A stretch of DNA of 11,314 nucleotides from Discostella pseudostelligera (lineage: Eukaryota; Bacillariophyta; Thalassiosirophyceae; Thalassiosirales; Thalassiosiraceae), in assembly GCA_036940085.1 (NCBI GenBank), contig JALLBK010000793.1, positions 1-11,314 of the forward strand, read 5' to 3'. Positions within the stretch are counted from its first letter, which is position 1; every line of letters begins with the position of its first letter. The position numbers and the translations under genes were made by a program. The notes under the pieces are model-generated. The model ran no database searches. It saw nothing but the letters and a program-made list of their open reading frames with translations, and had not been told where the DNA came from. Below, one piece after another: positions 1-10,079 of this stretch.

Positions 1-744
1 ATGATGGCTGTGAGTAAGCGCGGACACATCTCCCGCCAAAAATAACCTGCCACCAAATCAAATCAAGAAGACTACGATATGCATGAGTTTATCGTCGAGC
101 TGTCTACCTGTACTGTCGACGATGCATGCTATCATCTGGGCAATCCTAATTGAGACTAATTGCTAATTGCCATTTCATCGTGGACCAATGTCCCTGTTCT
201 CCTGCTATCATCTCATAGATAGGGTTTTGCACTTGTGGATGGCGGCGCGAGGCAATAAGGAAGGGACAATACAATGGATGCAATCTGCCTAGAGCTACAC
301 GAAGTATGTCTCGAGATCCAGAGAAGAAGGAATGCATAAATCACTTTCTACAATACCATTAATTTAATGCTGACGACGACCCTCTGGAGAGTTGTTACTT
401 TTTGCTCATTACAATCGACAACACAAATACGCTGGTACACACACACACAAAACAGTTTGCATCAGTGAAGCGACAAACGAAGAAGGTCATTGTCATCATC
501 ATATCCTATATCGTATCGAAGGTTGCTCAAGGAAGGATTGTTGAATCTCTGGGATAGCAAGGAAAACTTCTTGACAAAAGTCACCAACACACAGTCTCGC
601 GCAAGTAACACAAAATTGACATGATATTCATTTCGAACAAACTGGTGGCCCCTCTAGAGAGCACAACATCATAACCACACAAGGACATCACGACGACGAC
701 ATTATTCTTACTCTCCTCCCAAGGACGGACGATAATCTGGTAGC
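1..744. other. Non-coding 3' flank of the KH-domain gene
   Basis: No reading frame here has recognisable protein features. The only open frame above 60 codons on the minus strand (146-337) resembles nothing I know and has no coding-like composition. The region lies downstream of the stop codon of the KH gene at 745, so it should hold that gene's 3' UTR and terminator. I found no AATAAA signal on the minus strand. The window could also clip another gene at its left edge, but nothing supports this. Confidence 0.5.
437..449. repeat. Short (AC)n microsatellite
   Basis: About six AC dinucleotides in a row, in the non-coding region left of the KH gene. It is a simple repeat with no evident function. 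Confidence 0.8.
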
Positions 745-2901
745 TTAAGGCATTCCCGCCGGTCTGTCCCACTGAGTCTCCTGCGTAATCGAATTGTAGT
801 AATAAATTTGTCCATCCGGAGCCGAGGCCGCTCTCCAAGGTGATGCTACCATTTCTGGTTGTTGATAAGTCGGTGGTTGTTGTTGTGGTTGTTGTAAATG
901 CTGCGGAGTAAGAAGGTAGGGTTGTTGACCATAGGGTTGTTGCTGCTGCTGGAGGTGAGGAGGAACATTACCAAATGGTTGTTGTGGTCGATGCCCCTGA
1001 GGCGGGTAGTTATCATTCGGACAGCCAGTAAACTGCTGCGGATACGCTTGGTATGGTTGTTGATAACCGCCACCACCGCCGAAACCGCCACCTCCACNGA
1101 TAGAAACATCAATGTAAAACTCACGTCCGCCCGCATACGGATGATTCGGTCCCATCTCAATAATCTCACGTAACATCTGCTTGGCCATTTCAATACCACT
1201 TCGACTACCCTTGATACTAATCTGACAATCCTGTCCGACGGGTACATTTTGATTAATCTGAATATCACATCCCGAACGTTTTTGGAGATCGTTGATGGTA
1301 ATGCCCTTTTGACCGATAACACGTCCCATGTAGGTTTTGGCACAGGGGAACATGTCAGTCTCGACCATGGATGGGTTGTTGATTGGTGGTCCAGCTGCTG
1401 TTGGTCCACCAGGATATCCTCCTCCGCCACCGCCAAATTGACCCTGTGGATAAGGAGGTGGTTGTTGTTGATGAGAGAAGGGAGGGTAACCACCCCCCCC
1501 TCCACCTCCACCCCCCCCTCCTGGATAATACTGTTGCTGATACTGCGCCTGAGCCTTCTCCCGTAAAAACATATCCAATCCCTGCATCGAATCCAAGGCT
1601 GGATTGGCACATACAAACTGAATCATCTCCTCAGCCCGTGCCACCGATTCTTGCACACCGGTAATGGTAATCAATCGATCTCCGGAAGGAGTTGTTGTAG
1701 TATGATCAACTTGAATCTTGGCCATACTCTCCCCCTGTAGCTTTCGTATCATCTCTCCTCCCCTACCGATAATCTTACCAATCACATTCGATGGGACATG
1801 GACTGTCTTGGTCACAGCATGACCCAATGGTAAATTCGCCTCCTTGCCCTGCTCGGTCTTGCAAAGCATGAGAACTAATTGTTTTGCAAAATCAATGGCC
1901 GAGCGTGTACCCCGGTAGGAGATGATACGGGGTGCATTTTGTGGGACATTTTGATCAACGTCGATGCGTAGGCAGCCGGAGCGGGCTTGAAGGTCGCGGA
2001 TCATTTCACCGCCTTTGCCAATGACTCGTCCTACGTGGAGAGGGAGGAGTTGGTCAGTTTCTTCGAGAATGGGTGTGGAGGATGATGATGATGCAGTAGT
2101 AGTAGTTGTTGTTGTGGGATTAGTCGTTGATGTTGTTGGGGCGGTAGTAGCAGAGGAAGGTGCCTTGGAGGACGTAGCGTCGGCATTTTTATCAGCATTA
2201 CTCTTATTAACTTTGTCGTTAATATTGGCGGTGGCAGCATTAGAAGAAGTTGGTTCCTTCTTTTCTTCTTTTTTGGCTACAACATCAACAGCAGCAGTAG
2301 CAGCTACATCAGGTGAGGTATCAATTACGTATGCTACATCGGCGGCCTGGTCGGCCTGCTGGTGGGAATGATCGGTAGCACTGTCGCCGACACCGACGTT
2401 GCTCTCTTCTTTCTTTCCCTCCTCTTCCTTCTTCACATCAGCGACAACTTCTTCAGCAGCGGCGGCGGCCGATGCATCCGCCTCATCTGCTTCAGCCTTG
2501 TTGTCGTTGTTCGGGGCGTCAGCGTCACAGTCGTCGTCCTCGTCATCGTGCTGCTGAGGCTGGTCTGTCATTGGCGTCTCCGCAGGAACAACTTTCACAT
2601 CCGCAATACCATCAGCAGCAACTTCCTCACTCTCGCCGCCACTCTTCAATGCCACACTGTCGTTGGCTTCAACGTCATCCTCCGTGGTAGTTGCGGCAAC
2701 ATCGACGTCGTCGGCATCGGTGGCGGTGGGAGCGCTCTTGCTACTGCTGTTGGTCGTTTCGGGCTCTACGGCGACGGCGGCGGGATCATCTTCTGCTGGT
2801 GGATCTAACGCTGCCGCTTTGCCTCTTTTGGACAATCTAGTGGCTGTTGCCGGAGAGGCGGCGGGAGATGACGACTTGCGCTTGTTGCGGGTGGCGACCA
2901 T
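745..2901 (-). CDS. Triple-KH and WW domain RNA-binding protein
   Basis: A single uninterrupted exon codes for 718 residues. Residues 1-25 are basic (NKRK, then SKRGK), a likely nuclear localisation signal. Residues ~30-275 are acidic and Ala/Thr/Ser-rich, probably disordered. Three KH domains follow at about 281-345, 364-430 and 512-582, with GXXG loops GKGG, GRGG and GQKG, so all three should bind single-stranded RNA or DNA. Between KH2 and KH3, and after KH3, lie Gly-, Gln-, Pro- and Tyr-rich spacers typical of ribonucleoprotein condensate proteins. A WW domain closes the protein (~688-718) and should bind proline-rich partners. The layout recalls FUBP/KHSRP-type splicing and mRNA-stability regulators; orthology is not shown. 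The ATG at 2901 has A at -3 and G at +4. The open frame extends upstream to 2955, but only through a GTG. One ambiguous base (1098) makes residue 602 uncertain. Confidence 0.93.
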   Translation of the reverse strand: MVATRNKRKSSSPAASPATATRLSKRGKAAALDPPAEDDPAAVAVEPETTNSSSKSAPTATDADDVDVAATTTEDDVEANDSVALKSGGESEEVAADGIADVKVVPAETPMTDQPQQHDDEDDDCDADAPNNDNKAEADEADASAAAAAEEVVADVKKEEEGKKEESNVGVGDSATDHSHQQADQAADVAYVIDTSPDVAATAAVDVVAKKEEKKEPTSSNAATANINDKVNKSNADKNADATSSKAPSSATTAPTTSTTNPTTTTTTTASSSSSTPILEETDQLLPLHVGRVIGKGGEMIRDLQARSGCLRIDVDQNVPQNAPRIISYRGTRSAIDFAKQLVLMLCKTEQGKEANLPLGHAVTKTVHVPSNVIGKIIGRGGEMIRKLQGESMAKIQVDHTTTTPSGDRLITITGVQESVARAEEMIQFVCANPALDSMQGLDMFLREKAQAQYQQQYYPGGGGGGGGGGGYPPFSHQQQPPPYPQGQFGGGGGGYPGGPTAAGPPINNPSMVETDMFPCAKTYMGRVIGQKGITINDLQKRSGCDIQINQNVPVGQDCQISIKGSRSGIEMAKQMLREIIEMGPNHPYAGGREFYIDVSIXGGGGFGGGGGYQQPYQAYPQQFTGCPNDNYPPQGHRPQQPFGNVPPHLQQQQQPYGQQPYLLTPQHLQQPQQQPPTYQQPEMVASPWRAASAPDGQIYYYNSITQETQWDRPAGMP
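749..840 (-). other. WW domain of the KH protein
   Basis: Residues ~688-718. The first Trp sits in SPWRAA, followed by DGQIYYYN, then TQETQWDRP with the second Trp and the conserved Pro. This is the standard WW pattern (W, G-x-YYYN, T-x-x-xW-x-x-P). WW domains bind proline-rich ligands, often splicing or transcription factors. It ends four residues before the stop codon. Confidence 0.92.
1098..1098. other. Single ambiguous base (N) in the KH gene
   Basis: The N is the first base of a codon on the minus strand (NGT), just before a Gly-rich run. It leaves residue 602 as Arg, Ser, Cys or Gly. Gly (GGT) fits the surrounding Gly run best. The reading frame is intact on both sides and I see no flanking duplication, unlike the N at 10488. 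Confidence 0.9.
1155..1366 (-). other. KH domain 3
   Basis: Residues ~512-582. It contains GRVIGQKGITINDLQ, with the GXXG loop GQKG, then a SGC-x-IQI strand and a C-terminal helix (EMAKQML). It shares the SGC and QNVP elements with KH1, which suggests that KH1 and KH3 are closer to each other than to KH2. Confidence 0.92.
1490..1530 (-). repeat. Poly-glycine tract
   Basis: Runs of C on the plus strand, broken by single T or A bases, code for about 12 glycines between KH2 and KH3. Such GGN repeats vary in length between alleles and are prone to sequencing error. The frame is intact here. Confidence 0.8.
1613..1812 (-). other. KH domain 2
   Basis: Residues ~364-430. The core is VIGKIIGRGGEMIRKLQ with GXXG loop GRGG, followed by a strand (AKIQVD), a variable loop rich in Thr, then DRLITITG and the last helix. 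All hallmarks of a type I KH domain are present. Confidence 0.93.
1866..2061 (-). other. KH domain 1
   Basis: Residues ~281-345. It contains GRVIGKGGEMIRDLQ with GXXG loop GKGG, then SGC-x-RIDVDQNVP and the final helix (IDFAKQLVLML). The QNVP loop recurs in KH3. Confidence 0.93.
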
Positions 2902-3048
2902 GGTTGGGGTGGATTTTTCGTTGGGTTGGTGGCGGTGCGCAGGGGCAGGGTGCACACCCCAAGAGGCCTGGCACTACGATGGACAGGCGATAAAATCAGT
3001 CAAACCGTCTGGCCCTGTCACCACGAACTCGAACCAACCGAAACAGTC

Positions 3049-3054
3049 CACGTG
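3049..3054. promoter_or_regulatory. G-box/E-box CACGTG, copy 1
   Basis: Palindromic CACGTG in the context TCCACGTGGA, about 150 bases upstream of the KH gene ATG. CACGTG is the core site of bHLH and bZIP factors in many eukaryotes. That it acts here is inferred from clustering. Confidence 0.5.
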
Positions 3055-3066
3055 GAAGAAGAGTGC

Positions 3067-3073
3067 TGACTCA
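3067..3073. promoter_or_regulatory. AP-1/GCN4-type TGACTCA site
   Basis: TGACTCA, the classic bZIP dimer site, lies between the first and second CACGTG boxes upstream of the KH gene. A single 7-base match can arise by chance. Its position inside the cluster makes it worth listing. Confidence 0.4.
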
Positions 3074-3079
3074 ATCTGC

Positions 3080-3085
3080 CACGTG
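3080..3085. promoter_or_regulatory. G-box/E-box CACGTG, copy 2
   Basis: CACGTG in the context CTGCCACGTGAAATATCAG. The same flank (CTGCCACGTG followed by AATATCAG) recurs at copy 3, so the two look like duplicated regulatory elements. Confidence 0.5.
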
Positions 3086-3123
3086 AAATATCAGTTGCTG
3101 CGGCAATCTGAAATACCCACTGC

Positions 3124-3129
3124 CACGTG
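3124..3129. promoter_or_regulatory. G-box/E-box CACGTG, copy 3
   Basis: CACGTG in the context CTGCCACGTGGA, followed shortly by GGAATATCAG. It is about 225 bases upstream of the KH gene ATG and 44 bases from copy 2. Confidence 0.5.
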
Positions 3130-3423
3130 GAGTGGAATATCAGGCACTTCTTCAGCCCATTTCTCTTAGGGAAAGAGTTCTATTGGCATTTGGATTTCAT
3201 TCAACGAATGCGTATGTGAACAATACAATGCATATTACGCGAGGTAGGTGGGTGTATTCGGTTTGCTTATGATCCATTGTTTCGTGGTCAACAATTACTC
3301 TATTTGTTTCGACCAACCAAGAGTCGGCAAACCAATATTCCGAGATTGCTGTGTGTGGGATGTTTGCCATTATTGATATCTAAACGTGAGACCGTTCTCG
3401 CGAGGTTAGAGAGTGAAAGCGAC

Positions 3424-6400
3424 TCATCTACCAAACTTCGCGTGCCAATGCAATTCCACCCACTGTGCTATGAATTTGGCATGTCGTCCAGATAATAATG
3501 CAATTCTCTTCTCATGTGCCAACTGCAATTCTTCCACGTAGCCGACAAACAGTTGCTACATCGTGATCGCAATAGTCGACAGACAGATACAACAATTCAT
3601 GTCAGAAAGGCAGACAGTTTATAAAGATCATGTCTTGGCATTGTTCTCAACTCACCGTGTGTGCCATCATTTCCTGAAACTGGATCTGAAAGATCATACG
3701 ATCTTTCAAGGGTTCGATGAACTTATTAGGACAAAAATCAAATGTTCCGGTTGTCTTATTGAACTCTCCATATTGCTGCCATGCATCACTCTTGTCATTG
3801 AGTCCGATGGTAAAAGTAGACAAATGTTTCTTAATGACGTCTTTGATTTTTTGCAGTGTTAGGCTTTCTTTTCGTGAGGCACCATACTTGCAAAATTTCT
3901 TGAATGACAGTAGATTCGATGCTGGTGACTTGCAATACTCTTCAAGGCGCTTGTGATATAAGGTGAGTTCCGGTCTGCGATGGAAATAACATGTCGAGAC
4001 AAAAGTGAGAAGGAGTTATTCATCGAATGTAAAAACAATGCCTTCACACTCACATAGTCTGGAAAGATCGTCGAAGCATGTCCGATGTCCCCTGCTCTCT
4101 GGTAACGATAAGTTTGCCCGAAACTAAATTTACGATGCTCAGTCCTTGCAGCATGGCATCTTTCACGCCATAATCGTGAATAATGTTATGCAGGTGCTGT
4201 TTCCCATCCACTATCATGCCGGCGATGAATGGAACAGGGGAACTCACAAAGTCCAACATGTCACTCGGAAGTAGGGGCATGAATGCAGATGCCCATTTAT
4301 AAGGATGAAGTAGCTCCAATAATGCAGTGGAGCACGCAGTAACTTCCTCGGATGTTTCTCCGACAAGCAACACTGACCGCTCGAGAAGTAGTAGTTTCAA
4401 AAGAATGAGTAATCCTGAGTCCTTAATGCGAAGGAATAGTGTCGACAGACCCCATTCTCCAGATACTTTAGGAAGTGGGAGAGGGAGAGAAATTTTACTG
4501 AAGCCCGGAATTGACAAATCCATGACAAAGCGGCGTTGCGGGCTACTGACATATGAGAATTCGTTGCGGGGATGCATTACTCGCCTTTGCACCGGGGTTA
4601 ATGACAGGTTCGATTGCAGTGCGGAGAGAATTGCGTGTCTATGTTGGTCATTTGATCGGCTTTCAACTCCATTTGTCATGCTTCGTCTCTTGAACGAGGT
4701 CATACTCCCTGAATTCTCGTCGAACTGAAAGAATGGATTTCAAATATTGTCAGTTTACCAATAATGTTCATGGATACAACTGATCAAATAGTGACATTCG
4801 ATCGAGCTTCTCACCTTTCGCTCCATATCAATTAGGTTTTGCAAGGCACAGAAAAACAGGCTCGTGTCTTGAAGTTTGGTGCCTGTCAAAACATAACTTT
4901 TCTCGACAATACAAACGTCACCTTCGTTTACGGCTTCTACCATGGCTTGATATGCAGAGATTCCGAGGAGGCGAATGTGTTCGGGCACCGGAGTGTTATC
5001 TTCTTCGTCACGTTCTTGACCGGTCGTATGGTCGACGGCAGTGTTGCCTTCATCGAATGCTAAATCTCCCACGGAAGCAGACTTGAACATATTTACTGCA
5101 ATAACTTTGTCCACGGCAGCACGAAGTATTGTCGCGCTGCTCCTTTCCTCGCCCATCCGATGGACTTCATCATCGCCAACTTTTCTGCCCCACTTCATGG
5201 CACTTGCTTTCTCAACCATGCTACTAGCCCTGGTGCCCTTCGGTTTCGAGTTTAAGTTGGGGCCCGACCGCGAATGCACTGGTTGCCTAAGATGATTGAG
5301 CCACCATCGAGCTATCACAGCCGCGGATCTTCGCCAAGCCCTCGCAAGAGCAACCGCCGACAAAATATCGCGAGCGTCAGAGTGCGTAACCACTTCCCTC
5401 GTGGTGACCGTGCATCCGTGGTTGAGAGAGCCAGCTACATCGGTAAACTGAAAAGAAGAGTTTATAGAATTAGAAACGGCACATTGAAATAAACAAACGA
5501 AGCGGTTTGTTCACTTACTCCTTGTACTTGATAAGTATCACCCTTAACCCCTAACCAACCCAATCGCTTCGCACCTTCAATAGCGCAACGTGGGATCAGA
5601 CGAATCTTGAGCCCGTTTGGAAAACAAAATGCTGCGAGAGCCTCAGCATTGATATCTGACTCTGAAAGTCCTTGCGGAAATCGATCAAGCACATCAATTT
5701 TCTTCGTAACGAAAGGGTCAAGAAAGTGATAGCCGCAAGGACGCAAATCACATTTGCCACGTTTAACAGACGACGAGCAAAGAGACAGCAAGGAGAATTG
5801 TTGATAAGCTCGGTCCTTTTCCGCACTTAATGAAAATCGCTTTGCTGCCAGCGACAAGTGCATAAGCTGAAGGCGTAAAAACGCATCACTCTCTTCTGTG
5901 ATCACACTACTGCGAGTTGACATTTGCTGGCCAACACCAAGAGTAGTATTTCGTGTGGATGAATTAGATGACTCGCGAGTTACTCTCGACCACCGCTCCT
6001 GCTGTTTTATCACGCGCATCATTGTCATTCGGACTGAATCAGCCTGATAATCCGACTCATTGTGCCCACCGCTGTCAATCATTTCAAGAAGCTTTTGATG
6101 GTGTCTATTTCCTTGGCCTAATGAATAAGTTAGCCTAGGGGGTTCTTTGGGTCGAGTGCCACCCTTGTTTTGTGGCTGTTTGGATTGCGACGAACCGGCA
6201 GTTTTTGATGGGATAGATGAAGTCTTTGAATTCGACACCAACAGTTAGTAACAAAAGTGTGTCACCTCGGTATTGTATTTTACATGACAAGTTGCTTACC
6301 ACTGAGTCCTCAGACAAGATTTCTTGAGTCTTTGGCTGTAACGGAACTTCAAGTCTTTTCTCCAAATGGGCATCCCAATCAAAATCTGAGTACCATCCGT

Positions 6401-9400
6401 GCTGCATTACTGCACCACCTCCACCCATCGTTCGTCCCAATCTTTTCGATTTTGACGTGTTCAACAATTTCATGATCAGGTCTGTGAGACTGGGAGAGAA
6501 GTAGGATGGTATTTCAACGTGTCCTGAAACAATCTGCTTGTACACCTCCATGGGATTTTTTGCGGCGAATGGCTCCCGTCCCGATGTCATCTCAAAGAGA
6601 AACACTCCAAGTGACCAATAATCAACTGCCCAATCATGGCCATCGTTCAACACAATCTCTGGTGCGAGATACGCAGGAGTTCCACACAAAGTCCATGTTT
6701 TCCCTCGTTCAATCACCTGATATTCCGCCGACGTCCAAGGCGCGAATGTGAAATCGGGCGTGCATGTTACTTTCATGTGCACCAGAATGATTGACGTACC
6801 TTAGCAAGCCCAAAATCCACCAACTTGACATAACCGATGGAATCCATGACGAGGTTCTCTGGCTTAAGGTCGCGGTAGGCAATTTTCTTTGCATGTAGAT
6901 AACAAAAGGCGAATAAAACCGAGGCGGAATAGAATTTGCCCCATGGCTCAGGAAACTGTTTTACTTCTCGTAATCGTTTGCATAGCTCGCCCCCCGGAAG
7001 CGCCTCAAGAAGGAAGTACAGGTGTTTGTCATCCTCCATGTCACAATAGAATCGATTTATGCAAGGGTGGTCTAGACTCGACAGAATGTTCTTTTCATTC
7101 ATGATATGTACATCAAGTCCATGATCTTTCAGAGATTGCTTAGAGATAATCTTCAACGCGAAATATACATCATCATTCTTGAAGGCTTCGACGGGGCGTT
7201 TTAATTTCGCCAATCTCACGCGTCCAAAAGCACCGATCCCGAGAACTTTTAAGATGTCAAGATCAGCAAGATCAACCCTAAAATGCGAACGCAAAAGACA
7301 AGAGTGCAAGTGAGGAATGTGTGGTCTGTAACCAAGGTGAATCTTCACCACGCAAACTTACTGCAATGATGAACTCAAATTTGGTTGGACAAACTCGTCC
7401 TCTCTCCTTCTGTAATCACCACCCTCCATCAATGATTGAAGATCGCCAAGGAGTAGATTGAAATCATTTCTCATGAGAATATGACATTTGACATCTGTCT
7501 TCGCAATGCACGACGCGGTCCTAACACATTTCGATAGAAGTGCCAACTCGCCAAAGAACTGACCACTCGATAAGGTAGCCACGGGTGCATCCCCCCTCGC
7601 TGCGATGACAATGTCAACACTTCCTGAATCAATCATGTAAAATATATCACCCGGTTCTCCTTCCCGGATAATAACATGACCAGCCTCGTATGACTCATGA
7701 AGAGTGGCAAGAGCCAATGTGTTTAGTTCGGATTCACTCAGCACGTCACTCAGAAATTTGTCCCTGATTTTAACCTGTAACGATGATACGATGATATGAT
7801 GTTGGTGATGATGATGTTGGAGTTGCTTAGTACGTAACAGCAAATAAAAATTGAAGAGCGGGCGGGGTTGAAGTACTTTACCTTTTTCAGAAATTCAACC
7901 TTGGACTCCATTCGGCGTTGTTTGAATTTGCTTGTAATGGCACGAAATGCTGCCCGGCTAATGAACCACAGTTTACAAAAGTACCGCGTGCGGAGTGTGG
8001 CCGATCGTGGACACCCGTACAAGAGGGCGATTTCACCAAATGATACCGGAGAGTAGAGAGTGGCCTTGTGTTCATTTTGCTCGTAGACATCCACAATACC
8101 ACGTTCCATTACATAGAAGGCATCACCTTCATCACCCTCTTGTATGACAGTCGATCCCGCCGATGCTTCACTGGGTGCAAATACTTGGACAAGTTCGGTA
8201 AGTTCTTCATGGGAGCATGCCTTGAATAGAATGTTGGCAGCAATGGCATCATAAATCAATTTCTTCACAGAATCAGGTTTGGGCACAATGACTTTGACGT
8301 ATTCTGTTTCGGAATTTCGACTAACAATAGCACGACGTCCCTCTTCTCGGTGTGACTTCTTTGACTTTGTGCTTTGCACCTTTCCACCTCCATCTTTGAA
8401 TGACAACGATGACGATGAAGATGGTATATAATCCAGCATTCCATCATCCACGTTATTTCCCCATCGGACATGTTCCTTTCCCCCTTCTTTCAGTTGAACT
8501 GCATTATTTCCTCGAGACGACAGTGAGGAGGAGGATGACGAACATGGCGTATCTTCCTCGCCACCGTATTTAGTCTTTTGATGAAGTCTATGATCGGATA
8601 TGGAGTCATCATTGTCGTCGCTATCCTCCTTGATGACATGTAGATTTGGATCCGCGTGCATATTATGTTGTTGGTTGCGATGATGGTGATTATAGGGATG
8701 TGGATGAGAATCGTTGCTGTGTGATTGGAAGGATGACGATGACGACAATGTAACACTCGTAGCTTGACCACCAGAGTTCATCTTCCTCACCCCCTCATTT
8801 TCTACGGCTGGCGTAGTGTATTTGGAGGAATAATGATTAGTATGTGATGATGAATGTGGTAATGGTGGTGACATCGACGATGATGGCGATTTGTGATACT
8901 GACTCGTCGTTGATTTTGTGGGGAGAACTGTGGTTTCCGCCGCTGCCTTGGTATTACCTTGTTGGTTTTTCTCCTGGTGCGACAGAAGCGGAGGAGAGGG
9001 CGGATGCAATCCTCCCTTCGTTACCATTCCTGCATCATCGTTCAGCATTGTCCGATGTTGTTGGGGCTGCTGACGATGCGATTCTAGTAACGACGAAAGC
9101 TGTTCCTGTTGCTGTTGCTGTTGCTGTAGTTGATGGTTTTGTTGTTGATGCTGCTCAGTCATCGATCTCCTCACTTCGTGTTCTCTAATTGTTCGGGTAA
9201 CCTCCTCCGCTGATCCTCTTCCTACGCCTGTCCTCGCTTCCGGTTCTAGTCCTCGTGATGATGCTGCCATTGCCATTGGCGATTTCTTCATGGTGGTCGT
9301 GATGCTGAAAGAGGGTGAAGGGGTGGTCATGGTCGTTGACGTTGTTGTCATCGGCGAATTCCAAGTTTTCCGATCATTCTTACTATCATGATGCCCAAAT

Positions 9401-10047
9401 AATAATTGCAGCTCCTCGGGGATAGACTCGTTATCACAATTCCGTTCATGTTTGTATATCCTTCCAACAACTTGTTGATGATTAGTCTCTTGATGGGTGA
9501 ATCTCCTCCTCAGCGGCTTTTTGGTTCTTGGCGCCATCGTCTCTATCCCAATAATATCGCCAATATGATCAGCTCGTTCCTTTTCTATTCTATTCTTTTG
9601 TTGCTCCTGTTGCTCTTCTTTTTCTCGTTCTGCCTCATCTTCTTCCTCCACCAGCAAATTAAGCATGAGAACAACTGCATTTTCGGAGGCCATGCTGACA
9701 TCCCCCTCGGAGGTGTAGGACATTATGCTACTACTCCGTGATACTGAACGTTTTACGTTCGGTCCCCCCCCTCCTTCTCCTCCACCCCCGGAAGAACTGC
9801 CACTGCCACCATGATCGCTACTGCTGAAGCTGCCACTCTTATTGTGGTTATTGATATTGTTGCCACTGTTGTTGTTATCATCCCCCGTCTTGGTCAGAAC
9901 GGAAACTGGTCGAAGACGGAACCTATAATAGTCATTCCCTTCATTATTAAGATCATGTCGCGTGGGTGATGTTGGTGGTTTTGATGCATCTTGTGACGAC
10001 AATGAGACATTGGTTCCTCCATTATTTGAAGTCCTTGTCAATGCAGG

Positions 10048-10079
<32 letters not shown>

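Larger units (their letters stand above)
2902..3423. other. Intergenic region between the two genes
   Basis: Both neighbours are on the minus strand, so this stretch holds the 3' flank of the kinase-DENN gene (right part) and the promoter and 5' UTR of the KH gene (left part). The left half carries three CACGTG boxes and one TGACTCA, listed separately. I found no clear TATA box and no AATAAA. Open frames on the plus strand here have no protein-like features. Confidence 0.7.
3935..4915 (-). other. cDENN subdomain
   Basis: Residues ~1880-2150, exons 6-8. It begins near CIVEKSYVLTG and LFFCALQNLID. The core has LLKLLLLERSVLLVGE, an excellent match to the central cDENN strand-helix (L-x-x-LLxE-x-x-xxxxS). 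It continues with LLHPYKWASAFMPLLP, FVSSPVPFIAGM and a strand (IVNLVSGKLIV). These are the most conserved cDENN elements, so family assignment is secure. Confidence 0.93.

Noticed and set aside
846..1616. Minus-strand frame inside the KH gene
   Set aside because: Overlaps the KH domains in another frame, with no recognisable domain. It is a shadow of codon bias.
2015..2808. Plus-strand Val/Ser/Leu-rich frames opposite the KH gene N-terminus
   Set aside because: They are the reverse complement of Ala/Asp/Thr/Ser codons, and have no start context or domain.
2902..2955. Extension of the KH protein to 2955
   Set aside because: The frame is open but the codon at 2955 is GTG, not ATG. The ATG at 2901 has a good initiation context.
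3277..3495. Plus-strand frame over the 3' end of the DENN gene
   Set aside because: No domain, and it overlaps the last exon in antisense.
3647..3656. Stop at TGA 3647-3649 as the end of the DENN protein
   Set aside because: It needs a retained GTGAGT donor and cuts off the last dDENN helix. Splicing to 3555 gives QLFVGYVEE, which fits the family.
5462..6241. Separate DENN gene starting at 6241
   Set aside because: The codon at 6241 is TTG, preceded by an in-frame TAA that belongs to the intron branch point. Splicing from the kinase exon explains the frame better.
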